Part shown: positions 1 through 10,900 of the stretch, piece by piece
Layout of the letters: each line of letters begins with the position of its first letter
How positions within the stretch are numbered: the stretch's first letter is position 1
From: Diospyros lotus
Taxonomy: Eukaryota; Streptophyta; Magnoliopsida; Ericales; Ebenaceae
DNA length: 64,000 bases
Direction: 5' to 3'
NCBI RefSeq assembly: GCF_014633365.1
Contig: NC_068344.1
Span: 6,709,327 to 6,773,326, forward strand
The notes under the pieces: model-generated
Databases searched by the model: none
What the model was told of the DNA's origin: nothing
Seen by the model: the letters and a program-made list of their open reading frames with translations, nothing else
Made by a program: the position numbers and the translations under genes

Positions 1-1070
1 TTTTAATATAATATTAAAAAAAAAAAGAAGAGATGGGTGATTGAAACCATAGTTTTGGCGCTATCATAAAAAATGACCAATTGAGACAAAGAACCAATTG
101 ATTTCAATTTTAGATTGAAATTGAACCCATTGATGGGTTTTGAAAATTGATAGATCAGGGAGAGACAAAGTAGAGATGGAAAAGAAAATATAAAGGCGAT
201 TTTGCAATAGTGGTTCAAAATGGTGTAAAGTGGCGGTCGATGAAGGTTAAGGTTTCCAAAGACGAGGAGATAGGTCGAGACAAAGAACAAAGGGGAAGAG
301 AGAAAGTGTTGATAGTGATGACTAGTTAGTGAAAAAGGTTGACAAGGGTGGTGGAGAATAATAAGGTAATTGGCGACACTAGGGATAACAAAAGGTCGAT
401 GCTATGGTTGCCTTATAATTTGCACTATAGAGAAAGGTAAAAAGAAAAAGAGAGAGTGTTGGGCATGACAAATATCTTGGATTGCTTGTTACTTCTTTGA
501 TGCATTTTTTTCTTCTCTTATCTCTCCCCCTTCTTTCTCTAAATTCATGAGTTGGAACCCATCAGTACCATGGCAAGCAATGGTATATAAATCATCAAGA
601 ACCCACCCATTAATTGGCTGATGGGTTCCTAGCAATTGTTTTGAATACTGACATTTATTTTTATTTTAGTTAATTTAATTTTATTAAAGTTTTATTAACT
701 GAATTTAGTTTAATTAGGGCCTAATTAAATAAGAAAAATGTGTTTGAGCAAAAAAAAAACTAAACCATAATAATTTTTAGAACCATTTCTAAACTACAAG
801 CCGATCTGTACAAATAAGCTAAATCAAAAGGGGGTATAAATGCAATTTATCCTTATTTATATCGTTTTGTCCCATGAAAGTTGATAATGTCATATCAGTG
901 ATAGCAGTTTCATTTTTCTCATTTGTTTTCTCTAAATCAATATTTTGAGAACTAGATTAGATCGGTTGAATTGGGAAATTGGCCAAAAAATTAGCTCAAT
1001 TCATGCAAAAAAAGAAAAAAAAAATAGCTTGTCAAGAAAACTAGCCTAGTTGGATCAACGAGTTAGATGT
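1..1070. other. AT-rich gene-free stretch
   Basis: I see no coding region, RNA gene or bounded transposon here. Open frames are short and of biased composition. The stretch 180-440 is richer in G and A on the plus strand and resembles the low-complexity filler seen at 16.6-17.0 kb and 60.9-61.2 kb, which suggests repeat debris. Confidence 0.6.
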
Positions 1071-2757
1071 GCTCAAAGTTGGAGCCAGAATTTTGATTCA
1101 ATGGAGGCGAATTTAAATATAAAAAATATAATTTTAAAAATAAAATAATAATAATAATATTAAAATATAAACATTTTTTACAATTGTTCATTACAATTTT
1201 TCATGCTAGAAATTGTAATTGTTTAAGAAAGTTACGTTAATTATTTGAATCTTTAGACTTATCATGACCACGAAAGCCTAGTTCTTGTCGTTGAAAAAGT
1301 TAAATACAATCAATTGATACATTCAAAAGAATTCGATAATCACATAATAGTTGTTCTAACTGGTTGAAAAAACTGTCTCAATATTTTGCTCTTGATTCAT
1401 TAAGGTTTCATAATTGTTTCGAGCTTAATTGTATGCACTATTGGCATCTCCAACATAAACTTAAAGTATATCTTTTTTTTTTTTTTTAATTATTGAACCC
1501 TTCTTTCACAAAAGAATCACCACCTCATTGTTCTCCATTATTTGTTTTATAAAGATAACAGTATAAGCAAAATGTGACATCTTTGTTTACTCTATATTCC
1601 AACCGATCACCAAATTCATCGGACCAAGATGGAATAAATCGTCTTGATTTTGAGACTGACATAGATCTCTTTACAAGTAGGCACTTCTAATTTGATCTTA
1701 AAAATTAATATTGTAATATATTATTGTAGTTCTTAGCTCGGGATCCATAGAAAGTTGTGCAACATCAATTTGCTCAATAGTTGCTTTGTTAATGATGATG
1801 CGAGGACGATCACCACCCTTATCTTGGACCAAGTACCTGCAAAAGAGTCGGGGACTTGCTCCCCCGTGATCACTCTGATGCTTAAGTCAGTTCTCAAGGT
1901 TATCGAAACTGAATATTGTTCGTAAGAAAGACAAAGAAAACCCAAAAAATAGATCCCCTTACCTGTGTGGATTCACTCATATTTATGTGGAGCAGGGGTT
2001 GTTCTCAGAAGATAGAAATATCCTCATTTTTCGTTGGAGAAAATCTTCCAGATATTGCAGAGGGATCTATGGCTGAATTTGTTTCTGCGAGTAGGGGATA
2101 AGTTATTCTCTAAGCATTTTAGGATAATGATCCCCTCAATTTAGAAACCATAACCTTGGAAGGAACGGATATGCCCATCATCCTTAAGAATCTTGGGACA
2201 ACAATTGCTTTTAGGGACTTCGGGGGAGCCACGGGGGTCGAAGATATTGGGATACAGTCGCTAGACTTGGATTTGGGCTTTCGGGTATTTTTTGGGTTAA
2301 CTCGGACACATGCCCTTCCCAGTTTATGCCAGGTGGTAATTCTTTCTATTGTCCTTTGGGGAACACATGTCCTTCATCCTCTGGCTAATTAGCAGTGGTA
2401 TCAAGGTAGTTATGATCTTCGAGATTTTTCCCTCATCAGTTAACTTGTTCATTTTCTTCAATATAAATTTCTTTCATACTTTCTTTTTTTGCTTCATAAT
2501 TTTCTTCAATACTTATTTTCTTTACTTCATTATTGTAAAAAAATAAAATCATAAGCAAATTATAAAAAATGCTGTGATGGTTACTATTGTGCCATTATAT
2601 ACTTACTTTTTTCAATACTTACTTTTTTTTTATTTCTAATAGTAAACTATAATATAATTTTTTTTATTTTTAATAGTAAATTATTGTAAAAAAATTAAAA
2701 AATTATGGCTCGTTGGGGGCAATTGCCCCCACTGGGCCTTACGTGGCTCTGCTACTG
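1071..2757. mobile_element. Possible decayed hAT-type non-autonomous element
   Basis: The left edge reads agttggagccagaattttg and the right edge reads ggctctgctactg after a run resembling ggggcaattgccccc. Inverted, the right edge gives cagtagcagagcca, which pairs loosely with the left. Element ends of this kind (GTGGCGGAGCCA) are common in plant hAT-type relics. No matching 8-bp target duplication is visible. The interior holds a richer block at about 1735-2420 that I do not recognise; it has short open frames on both strands but no family motif. The call rests on the ends only. Confidence 0.3.
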
Positions 2758-2909
2758 AATGTACTGGACAAGATTTGTTTAAATTTTTATTTTAAACGTT
2801 AGAAAATATAATTTGAGATGTTTGAATACTATCAATCATTTTATTAATATATGAATAATTATTTGACCATGAGTTTTATTTTACCTTCATCATAAATATG
2901 TGTTAATGT

Positions 2910-4420
2910 TGTGGCGCCCCTAATTACTCTCAATTTCTTGATTTAGACAAACTCTGATAACTATAACGTCCCCATCATCGAAGACCCCACATTCGAGGAA
3001 TTCGAGAAGGGTCTGTTAGAAAAGATGGCATAACACAAAATTCAATTAGAAACGTCATGCATATTCTTTGTTATTAACAACGGAAGCCATACTCATATAA
3101 CATTACTCATAGACATATACATATTAGGATCAACATACCCACCATATCCTATTAGGGGTATAACCTAGAACATAAACAAAACATAACTTAGTATTACATA
3201 TCTAAAAAACACCCCCAAGGACCTTTCGGTTGAGACGACTCTATACACACATCTATCCCATGGCTCCAACTTTACTTGAGTCGCTCACTTCTTTAGCCTT
3301 AGCCTTACTTGGAATGATGCAAACAAATATGAGTCACAAGGCTCAGCAAATACAATTGAAAGAAAAGTGAGCATAAAAATCGTGGGTATCAAGAGGCAAA
3401 TTGAATCATAAATGACATTTAAGGCTCTTATGCAACACCTCTTATATCTCTCTATATGATACAAGATGAAACATGCATTCATGCTCAAATGCAAACTTTT
3501 AAAACCATAATCATGGGATCGAAGTTCAAAACCCTAGGATCGAAGTCCATTTCATAAACACGGGACCAAAGTCCATATATATCATAAACATGGGACCGAA
3601 GTCCATCCCTAAGCTAAAGCTTTCTCTGCGGATATATCTTACGGACTCGTCCACTGCACGCATCATGAAGCCTTTACACATTTTAAAATCATTTGCGTGC
3701 ACATGCTCTATGTATCATCACAACCATGCACATTTATAATGATTTCTCATATATAACTAATGACACACGATTACCAAAATAACATTCATAAAAGGGAAAC
3801 ATTCATACAAGACAACATCAAACCTTTGCATGTCCTTAATAAAGTATCATTTCCAAAGATAGGGTGTTACAAAGCCCTATTTGAGACTCAATAGGTATAA
3901 ATGAGAAGAATTTGCAAATATAGAAGCATAGACTTGCAAATTAGGAAATTAGGAAACATGAACTTGCAAAAATAGGAAGAGAACTTGCAAGAATAGAAAA
4001 AAACTTGCCTTAGATATTTTTCCTTAACCCTTGCAATGCACTAAGGGTCGTTGATGTCACCACTCAAGCCCACACCACCAAAATTTTCCTTAATTTCTCC
4101 AAAATTCTCCCATTTCTCTCAAACATTCACCTCATATTTATAGGCCAAGAGGTAGGAATATGGCAAGAGCATCATGGCAGTAAGGAAAGGCAATTTCTAG
4201 AGGAAAAATGAGGCTTGGATACGTAGCAGGTGCAAACGCTGCGTGGTCGAGGCTGGCAACCACGTGGCTCGCATGACAAGGCCACGCAGGGCCTTGCATA
4301 GCACAGCATGGCCACACGATAGCACGCATGGGGCTCACCTGGTGTGGGCGCAGACCCGACCCCAAAACGGCATTGAGAATCTCTCCATCTTCTCAAACAC
4401 CCTAATGATCTTGAGTGATG
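2910..4420 (-). mobile_element. LTR relic related to family B, minus strand
   Basis: Reading the minus strand, the unit ends in ggggcgccaca (complement of 2910-2920), a typical plant Gypsy LTR 3' end. The stretch 3260-3360 aligns by eye with 18000-18080 of the family-B solo LTR: both have acttggaatga, then a 'gagtcacaaggctcagcaa'-like block. The interior repeat of acttgcaa/aacttgc at 3930-4010 matches the same repeat at 19730-19890. A second LTR-start-like sequence, complement tgtaacaccc, lies at 3862-3871, so the relic may be composite. No target duplication was found. Confidence 0.45.
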
Positions 4421-5010
4421 ACCCTGTTTGTTGCAGCTTAAAAGCTGCAACTTCTAGCTTCTAATTTCAAAAAAGTTGGGATGTAGTGTTTGTTTTAGCT
4501 TATAGAATTTTAACTTATAGCTTCTACTAACTTTTAGAAGGGGTAGAAGCTGGCTTTTTCAAACCTGGGGTACCCTAGCTTTTACAACTTCTGCTTAAAT
4601 AATTACATTTTTATGACAATTTTGCCCTTATTTTTAACAAATAATTACCTTCTTGTCTACGCAATCATGGGTTTTTCTTCTCCACCGCCATCTCTATTTT
4701 CAAATCTCTTCTTCTCTCTCGTCATCTTCCTCTCTCTCTATACTTTAATTAATTTTTTATAACATTTGAAACTTATACATATACACTAATTAATTTTTAA
4801 ATTATCATTCTATAACTACTAAGGGTATTATGGACAATTATACAAAAATAAGTTATTTTACAGCTTTTGGTATCAAACACCACAACTACTTAACTACAAC
4901 TTCTAAGAAACTGCAACAAACAGGTTTACAACTTATTCTAAGTTTTAGAAGCTATAATCTAAGAAGCTATAAGCTATAATTTCTTTAATTAAGCTGCAAC
5001 AAACGGGGCC
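4421..5010. mobile_element. 590-bp MITE with terminal inverted repeats
   Basis: The left end reads accctgtttgttgcagctt. The right end, on the complementary strand, reads ggccccgtttgttgcagct. They match over about 17 of 18 bases from the shared ccc. A 4-bp direct repeat gatg flanks both sides (4417-4420 and 5011-5014). The interior is AT-rich, without an open frame, and carries several aagctataa/ttatagctt motifs in both orientations, so the transcript could fold into a long hairpin. It sits at the edge of the LTR relic to its left. The superfamily is uncertain (hAT-like or PIF-like). Confidence 0.6.
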
Positions 5011-5740
5011 GATGTCTAGTAACATATTAAGATGATTTAAATGACAACGAAGTCAATTTATAGTGAACTCATTTCATTGACGATTACCATGTAATTCAAT
5101 CATTCCATTAATAATGTTATAATCAAATAAAAATTATGGACTGATGAAACTCACTAACTTAGTACTACACGATAGATCTTAGTTGGTATGATGAGATAAC
5201 ACATTGAAAACTCATTTTCAATCATTCATCCCTTGGACAAGAACTCCTATCACATAGGACATTCACCTCACAACGGAGATAATGGATCTTATTTGACAAA
5301 CACCTATGATAGGGTTTAATTATATGCATATTTTTATCTACTTTTCATTTTAACCTTGTGCTATTTTTCTTACAAAAAATGTGTATTTATATAAATTTTA
5401 CATTATTTTAATCTTTTTTTTGTAAAAACCCAACGAATGATGTTATTTCGAAGATTCGAGCATAAAAAGAAAAAAAAAAGATATTATAAAATTAATTTTA
5501 AAATTAATATTATAATAAAAATAAAAAAGTATTATAAATAATTAATATTATAATAATATAATTAAAGTAATATAATTAATAGTATATTAAATATTATATT
5601 TTATTATATCATATATTACATATTATATATTATACTTTATATTATATTACTTACGAAGTGAACCAGCGTGAATCAAGGGGGTTGCATTTTAAATATAATA
5701 ATATAAGTTCGAAGGGGAGATGGATTAGGGTGTGGAGAGC
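5011..5740. other. AT-rich stretch with possible Copia-LTR debris
   Basis: 5190-5330 (ending 'cattcacctcacaacgg') resembles 6700-6780 in wording and looks like the inner part of a minus-strand Copia LTR. 5460-5650 is nearly pure A/T repeats. No gene is visible. Confidence 0.35.
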
Positions 5741-6668
5741 GTGGAGTTAATTATATATATATAAGGAATATTATAAGGAACCAGAGGAGGAGAAATGAGA
5801 AAGCGGCCGTGCAGCATGGATATATATACATATAATAAGAGAAGGGAACAGAGGCTGCGGAGCGGCATAGCAGTGAAACAAATTGAAGAATTGATTTCGC
5901 AAAGGGAAGATTGGACGCAGCAGGCGCGGCGCAGGGACCTTCCTCTTTTTTATTCTTTATTTAATTTTGTTTCTATTTCGTTAATTTCGTTAATTTCATT
6001 ATGAACTAATTTTATTTAACTAAAATTTGACATGAAACTTGTTATGAATTTTTTATTTTTATTGATTGGATTTCTATCGTGATTTCAATTACTTATTACT
6101 TGTTTTTAATGTGATTAAATGATTTAATTATTATTTAATTAATTTTATATTATGATTTGAGACCGAGAGGTAATTTTCATAATAAGTTGAAGTAATAAAT
6201 TTCATAAGATAGATAGTTGATAATGGATTTGATAATTGAATCTTATGAGGGTTAATGAATTAGAACTTAACAATGAATTTCAATTTGTTATAACTATTGA
6301 GAAATATGTTGATTGTTAGCAAATTGAGATTTAATTAGGTTAGTAAATCTTGGGAAAGAAACTAACCAATTTAGATATTCACCCCATTGAACTGATAGAA
6401 ATCGAATTGATTAAAAATTAAGACGGATTAATAAGTGAATTCAAAACACCCTAGTTGCCTCTATTTTAACCCAGTTATATGGTTTTTAAATTTGCGTTTA
6501 AACTTAAGTTCTTATTAGTTTAATTTATTCAAATTCATCTCTTTTTATAGTCTAAATAATATTAAAGTTAAACTAATTTTGATAATTAATCTAATTCTCA
6601 TGAGATCGACACTCTACTCATTCATTATATTACTTGTGTGATTCGTACGCTTGCAAATTAACCTAACA
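5741..6668 (-). mobile_element. Athila/Tat-type LTR relic, minus strand
   Basis: On the minus strand from 6668 the sequence starts tgttaggttaatttgcaag, continues with gtacgaatcacacaagtaat, and then a 'gagtagagtgtcgatctcatgag' type block. This is the same layout as the LTR start of element C at 47639 (cgcaagtgtacggattgcac, then agtaatagagtagtgagtag). The left boundary is not clear; the coordinate is approximate. The plus-strand frame at 5795-6004 has no recognisable motif and is not called as a gene. It probably inserted into the Copia-like LTR debris on either side. Confidence 0.4.
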
Positions 6669-6689
6669 ACCTACCTCCATATACCAGTC

Positions 6690-7255
6690 AAATGAAACCA
6701 CAGTGAACATTCTCACCTCACAATTGGATGAATTTGCATTACTAGTAAATCTCACACAGCAATATACAAGACAATCATGTTGCTTTTAACTTAGAGGATC
6801 AGTCATACAATTGCGACTGATAACAAATAATTAATCCTCTCAATCGTGTGATTTGTTATCAATGTCATGTTCAATGCTTTATTCAACCACTACCATTCAC
6901 AGGTTTACTATAAGCATCTCATACTTTGTTGCATGTGACTCAGTACCTTTTATTATTAGTATCTCATATTAATCAGAGTAGTAAACTTTTGTGCTAATTC
7001 GTACTTGCTTACTTAAAGTCCCTATATAAGAAAGATAAGGACCGTGAACAATTAAATATTTCTTGTATTAAAGAATCTTGTCATTACATTTTTCATAACT
7101 TAAGAATGATATTTCTAAAAAGAAATCTATAGGGACGTGTTCATACAAAATTGGATAGTCATTAATGAAGATAAATTATCATTTATTATATACAAAAATA
7201 CATCAAAATGCATATTTAGATGTCATCTAAATTTAGCATTAAGACATATCACTAA
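6690..7255 (-). mobile_element. Copia-like LTR relic, minus strand
   Basis: On the minus strand this contains the order 'caaaagtttactactctgat', 'atatgagatactaataataa', 'ggtactgagtcacatgcaac', 'tatgagatgc' and 'aacctgtgaatgg'. I recognise this order from a common plant Copia LTR type. Its start near 7255 and its end near 6690 are approximate. No coding potential. Confidence 0.35.
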
Positions 7256-7318
7256 TAGAGAAATAATCAAAGAGGGCTAAATAAACCTAAAAACCCATAA
7301 CCTCATAATAGATTAGAA

Positions 7319-7398
7319 ATGAACAACAAAAACCAAATAATGTGGATGAGAGAGAGAGATGAACAACAAAAACCAAATAATGTGGATGAGAGAGAGAG
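7319..7398. repeat. Tandem duplication, two 40-bp units
   Basis: The unit begins atgaacaacaaaaaccaaat and ends in an AG run. It occurs at 7319-7358 and 7359-7398 almost without change, then the AG run extends further. Likely recent slippage. Confidence 0.9.
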
Positions 7399-7686
7399 AG
7401 AGAGCAAAGAAAAGAAACATAAAATCTACATAGAACGAGATAGTGCTAAGGTGACAAATTTATAGTGACTGAACGAAATTGAGGGAAAAGAACTGCCAAA
7501 CATAGAACCATAAATTGTTAAAAAAATAAAGAAAGAAACAAAACTAGGAAGAAGAAAATCAAGGAAATGATGAATAACAAGATGAAGAATAAAGATTGGG
7601 GGAGAGAAGAACAAAGAAGGTTTTGGTGGCGCGGTCTTGAAGTAAGAAGAAAATGAAGGAAATGAGAGGCGAGGGAATTCATTGGG

Positions 7687-7715
7687 CATAACCAAAATGG
7701 TCCATTTTGGTTATG
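7687..7715. repeat. 29-nt near-perfect palindrome
   Basis: Two 14-nt arms, cataaccaaaatgg and its exact complement, flank a single t. It could form a short hairpin or be the fused end of a small inverted-repeat transposon. Function is not known. Confidence 0.85.
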
Positions 7716-8216
7716 TTAATTTCTAGCATTTCTTTCTTAGATTTCTGACATATATAAATGCTAGGAACTCACTTAGAGATTACCAACGTTTTATATATAT
7801 AATCACAATTTGCAACGTTTGAAAATGCTAGCAATAAGTGACATTTTATTAGGGGCACATGTCTAGGGTTTTTTGGCGTAAATGCTGGAAAATTAGTGAC
7901 TCTTTTGACGTTTTTCTAGAAATGTTAGGGACAGATCATTGGGAAAACCTTTTTTCCTAGTATATACCAAAACGATGTCATTTTTCTACATTGATTTTTG
8001 GTGTTTTTAGAGCTTTTTCCTACTTTTATAAAATATTATGTGTGTTTGATTGCTTAATTCTGGGTAATGATTGCTTAAAAAACAAAAACCACCCAACTCC
8101 CTTAAAAAATAAATTCCATGAAAAGAAACTTTAAATATTTGGACCATACACAACTTTTCTATATAAAAGTTGAGTGTTTGATTGTTTTCATAAAAAATAA
8201 ATATAATAATTACACA

Positions 8217-8221
8217 TTATT
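8217..8221. repeat. Target-site duplication ttatt, left copy (element 1)
   Basis: The five bases ttatt immediately precede the TG of the left LTR and recur at 16081-16085 immediately after the CA of the right LTR. Confidence 0.95.
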
Positions 8222-8583
8222 TGTAATATCCCGAAAATTTGAGAAATAAATAATGATTAATAATTTTGGCATTTGATGTCATTTTGGAGTATTAGAGAAA
8301 TTAAGAGAAAATATTTACTTATGTTATTTTGAGAAAATAAGTAAATAAGATAATTATTAATTCTTGCATTTATGGAAATTATTAATTTATTTGGGAATTT
8401 GGAGATATAAGAAAAAATAAATTAATTTAATGGATTTTTGAAAGTTTTCGGGTGTAAGTGCAATAAAGGAAATTGGAGTCTGGGGTGTGTGTGCCAATAA
8501 TGAAAGTTCTGGGGGCTGAAATGTGATTTGTCGAAGTGGCCGCAAATCACCTTAAATATAAGTGAAGGCATTATATGGTTAAA

Positions 8584-8650
8584 GGAGTCGGCTAGCGCGG
8601 GCGGTCGCGAGTGCTCGCGTGCTGGGTGAGGTCGCGGGTTCGAGCCCCCT
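8584..8650 (+). promoter_or_regulatory. tRNA-like block inside element 1 LTR (possible Pol III boxes)
   Basis: A B-box-like sequence ggttcgagcc lies at 8637-8646 (consensus GGTTCGANNCC). About 48 bp upstream, cggctagcgcggg (8589-8601) resembles a degenerate A box. The equivalent block in solo LTR D (32824-32876) has a cleaner A box, tggccgagtgg. The same block recurs in the 3' LTR at +5,196 (B box 13833-13842). It may be a captured tRNA-derived SINE head. Whether it is transcribed is unknown. Confidence 0.5.
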
Positions 8651-8700
8651 CGGGTGTGCGCGCGCGCTGGAGAATTTTGGCTGATTTTTCAGCCAAAATC

Positions 8701-8730
8701 CTTGCCCAAAACGGCGTCGTTTTGGGCAAG
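8701..8730. repeat. 30-nt inverted repeat with AAACGGCGTCGTTT core
   Basis: The arms cttgcccaaaac and gttttgggcaag are exact complements around a ggcgtc centre. A second hairpin (attttggctg / cagccaaaat, 8674-8699) lies just upstream. The 3' LTR copy is at 13897-13926. The same core occurs as a perfect 22-nt palindrome in solo LTR D (32931-32952) and degenerately at 62423-62438. Confidence 0.8.
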
Positions 8731-10888
8731 GCGGTGGCAGCCATGTGCAGCTGCTGGGCACGCCACGTGGCGCGCTGTGGGCCGCCCATTTGCCTCGCGT
8801 TAAAGCAGCATTTTTGCTGCGATTTTAAGGCCGATTTCGGCCAAATTTGAGACAGAACCAGAGGAAGAAAAATGAAGAAGAAGCAGCGCGCGCGAGGGTC
8901 ATTTTTTTAGAGAAAAATTGAAGATTAAATTACGTTTAATCGTGATTTAATTAATCAGGTAAGTAAATAATTATGTGTTATACATTCTCTACGGTTGAAA
9001 TTTAATTTTGGGCTCAATTTTATTAATTTTGGGAGTTTAATCTAATTTACAGCGTGTATTAATTTGGTGATGTTTAAGCATGAAAACGCTGTAATCAGCT
9101 TAAGCGAGGCAAGTTCTCCTCTACCCTTGCGATCTATTTCCATTTGGTGAATCCCTTGTCTTCCCTTAATTCGGTTTGATTTTGCGTATTAATTATACGA
9201 ATTAGGAATGTTTTGGGCATGATTTAATTTAAAAGAAATATGAGATTTATTGGGATTTTATTTACGAGGTGCCTATGTGGGATTTAGATGGCTAAATTAA
9301 TTATATTATACGATTAGATTTAATTAATGTGAGTCTCGGGTTTTATTAATTGTTATCAAACGTTTTTAAACATTTTACTTCGCAGCGGGAATGCAAGAAA
9401 TTGAGGAAACGGTCGTGTAAAGGCAAGCTCCTAACCCTCTTCTCGTGTTCTTTAATTCCCGTGAAAGACTCCGTGATTTCCTGTATTTTATCACCTCCCT
9501 TACTTTAATTCGGTACCTTGTCTTATTGGTTGAACTATTATTCATTTGTTTTAATTTAAATTAAATCTGAGACTTTTATAATTTTATTTGTTGTGAGCCT
9601 ACGGGGGTTTGTGCCACCCCCATTCCTTTCGGAATGATGTTGAACCCAGTTGGAGAACTAGGTTCCTAGTCATGCGGGTTTTATTTACGGTTTTTCTCGG
9701 ATTTACGTATGATTTGGTTAGAGCTATTGAGCAGTGGGGCAGGGGTCAACCGTTTGGTGACGTTGGGGTAGACTACGGTACGGCCCTAAAGTGGACCGTC
9801 GGGCGGACACTCCTAGTCACTAATTGTTGGCCGGTGTCGGGCACTACTGAGTAGCTCTGCCGGTATGTGATTTACTGCATGATTAGATACCTTGTATTAC
9901 TATTCATGATTTGATATGCACATGGGTATGGGATGCATGTTGGGATATTCATTTATTGAGTATGCTTGGACACGAACATTCTAGCTTGGTTAGGTTGCAT
10001 CCAGCGCGGCATATGCATGGCGTGTGGTTTACTATGTGGGCGGAGCATGGCCTGATGCCTGGATGTATGGGCGCCTTGTATCACGTTGATGCTCACTACG
10101 CCATTGCATTTTTATGTGCATTGCATGGATACTGGTAGTATTTAGTTCTCGGACGGGAGTACCGTTCCGAGGGAGCCTATGGCTCGGTTGTCGGGAGTAC
10201 CGACGGATACAGGTGACGGGAGTACCGGCCTGGGACAGCGCGCGCAGGTTTGTGGAGACATTTGTTGCCTTTCAGGGCAGCGGCAGGTTGGTATGGGACT
10301 TGGGTGCCAAGTGTCTTATGTGGGCCCCAAGGACCGATATGTGCTTTTATTTTATGATGCTATTGAGCTGTTGTGTTGTAGCGTCTCATGGCTTGTGTGT
10401 GCCTGGGGGTTTATTCTGGGGTGAGATTTCTGGTTTTGTATAGCCTTCAGCCTTTTCTTCCTTATGCTTGCTGAGTCTCTCGACTCACCTTGCTTTCCAT
10501 CATTCCAGGTAGTGGCGGCGTGGGCCATAGCAAGGGAGTCAGCTTTAACGGCAGAGTCGGTGTGGTGTACAGGCAGTCTCGTCAATCCCTATCCACTCTG
10601 ATGTCTAAGTAGAATTTGCTCTATTATTTTGTACTGTGCCAGGTGTTTTCTCGAGTCTTGTGTATGTCGGCACAGGAGTTTGTGTTTATTTATTTATCTT
10701 GTGACCGCTGTATTAGCGGGGTACCCATAGTGCATGCATGTCTTGAGCTTTGCTTCCGCTGTTCTCATTTTTGTGTATGCATGCCGGGGTGGTCTTTGTC
10801 TGGTGTCTCATTCTTTTCTCCTCCCGTAGGCGCTCCCGTTCGGGTAGTCCGGGTGGCTGGGATATCCGGGCGGGGGTACTTACAATGT

Positions 10889-10900
10889 TGGTATCAGAGC
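10889..10900 (+). other. Primer binding site, tRNA-Met (element 1)
   Basis: TGGTATCAGAGC, four bases after the LTR's terminal CA. It is the standard complement of the plant initiator tRNA-Met 3' end and matches the PBS of the right-end element exactly. Confidence 0.95.

Larger units (their letters stand above)
8222..10884 (+). repeat. Element 1 5' LTR
   Basis: It starts TG and ends CA. The first 1.2 kb (U3-like) is unlike element 2, while the part from about 9432 to the end is shared with element 2 and solo LTR D. It contains a tRNA-like block (8584-8650), two neighbouring hairpins (8674-8699 and 8701-8730), a GAA-rich patch near 8857-8885 and three copies of gggagtaccg (10155, 10193, 10218). 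Several overlapping open frames of 75-109 codons exist, none with a recognisable domain. Confidence 0.95.

Noticed and set aside
8637..8646. A true tRNA gene in the LTR
   Set aside because: B box fits, but no acceptor-stem pairing or T-run terminator is evident; called only a tRNA-like block.
8611..8850. 79-codon frame duplicated exactly at 13807-14046, at first a possible gene pair
   Set aside because: The duplication is the LTR pair of element 1; the frame spans hairpins and a tRNA-like block.
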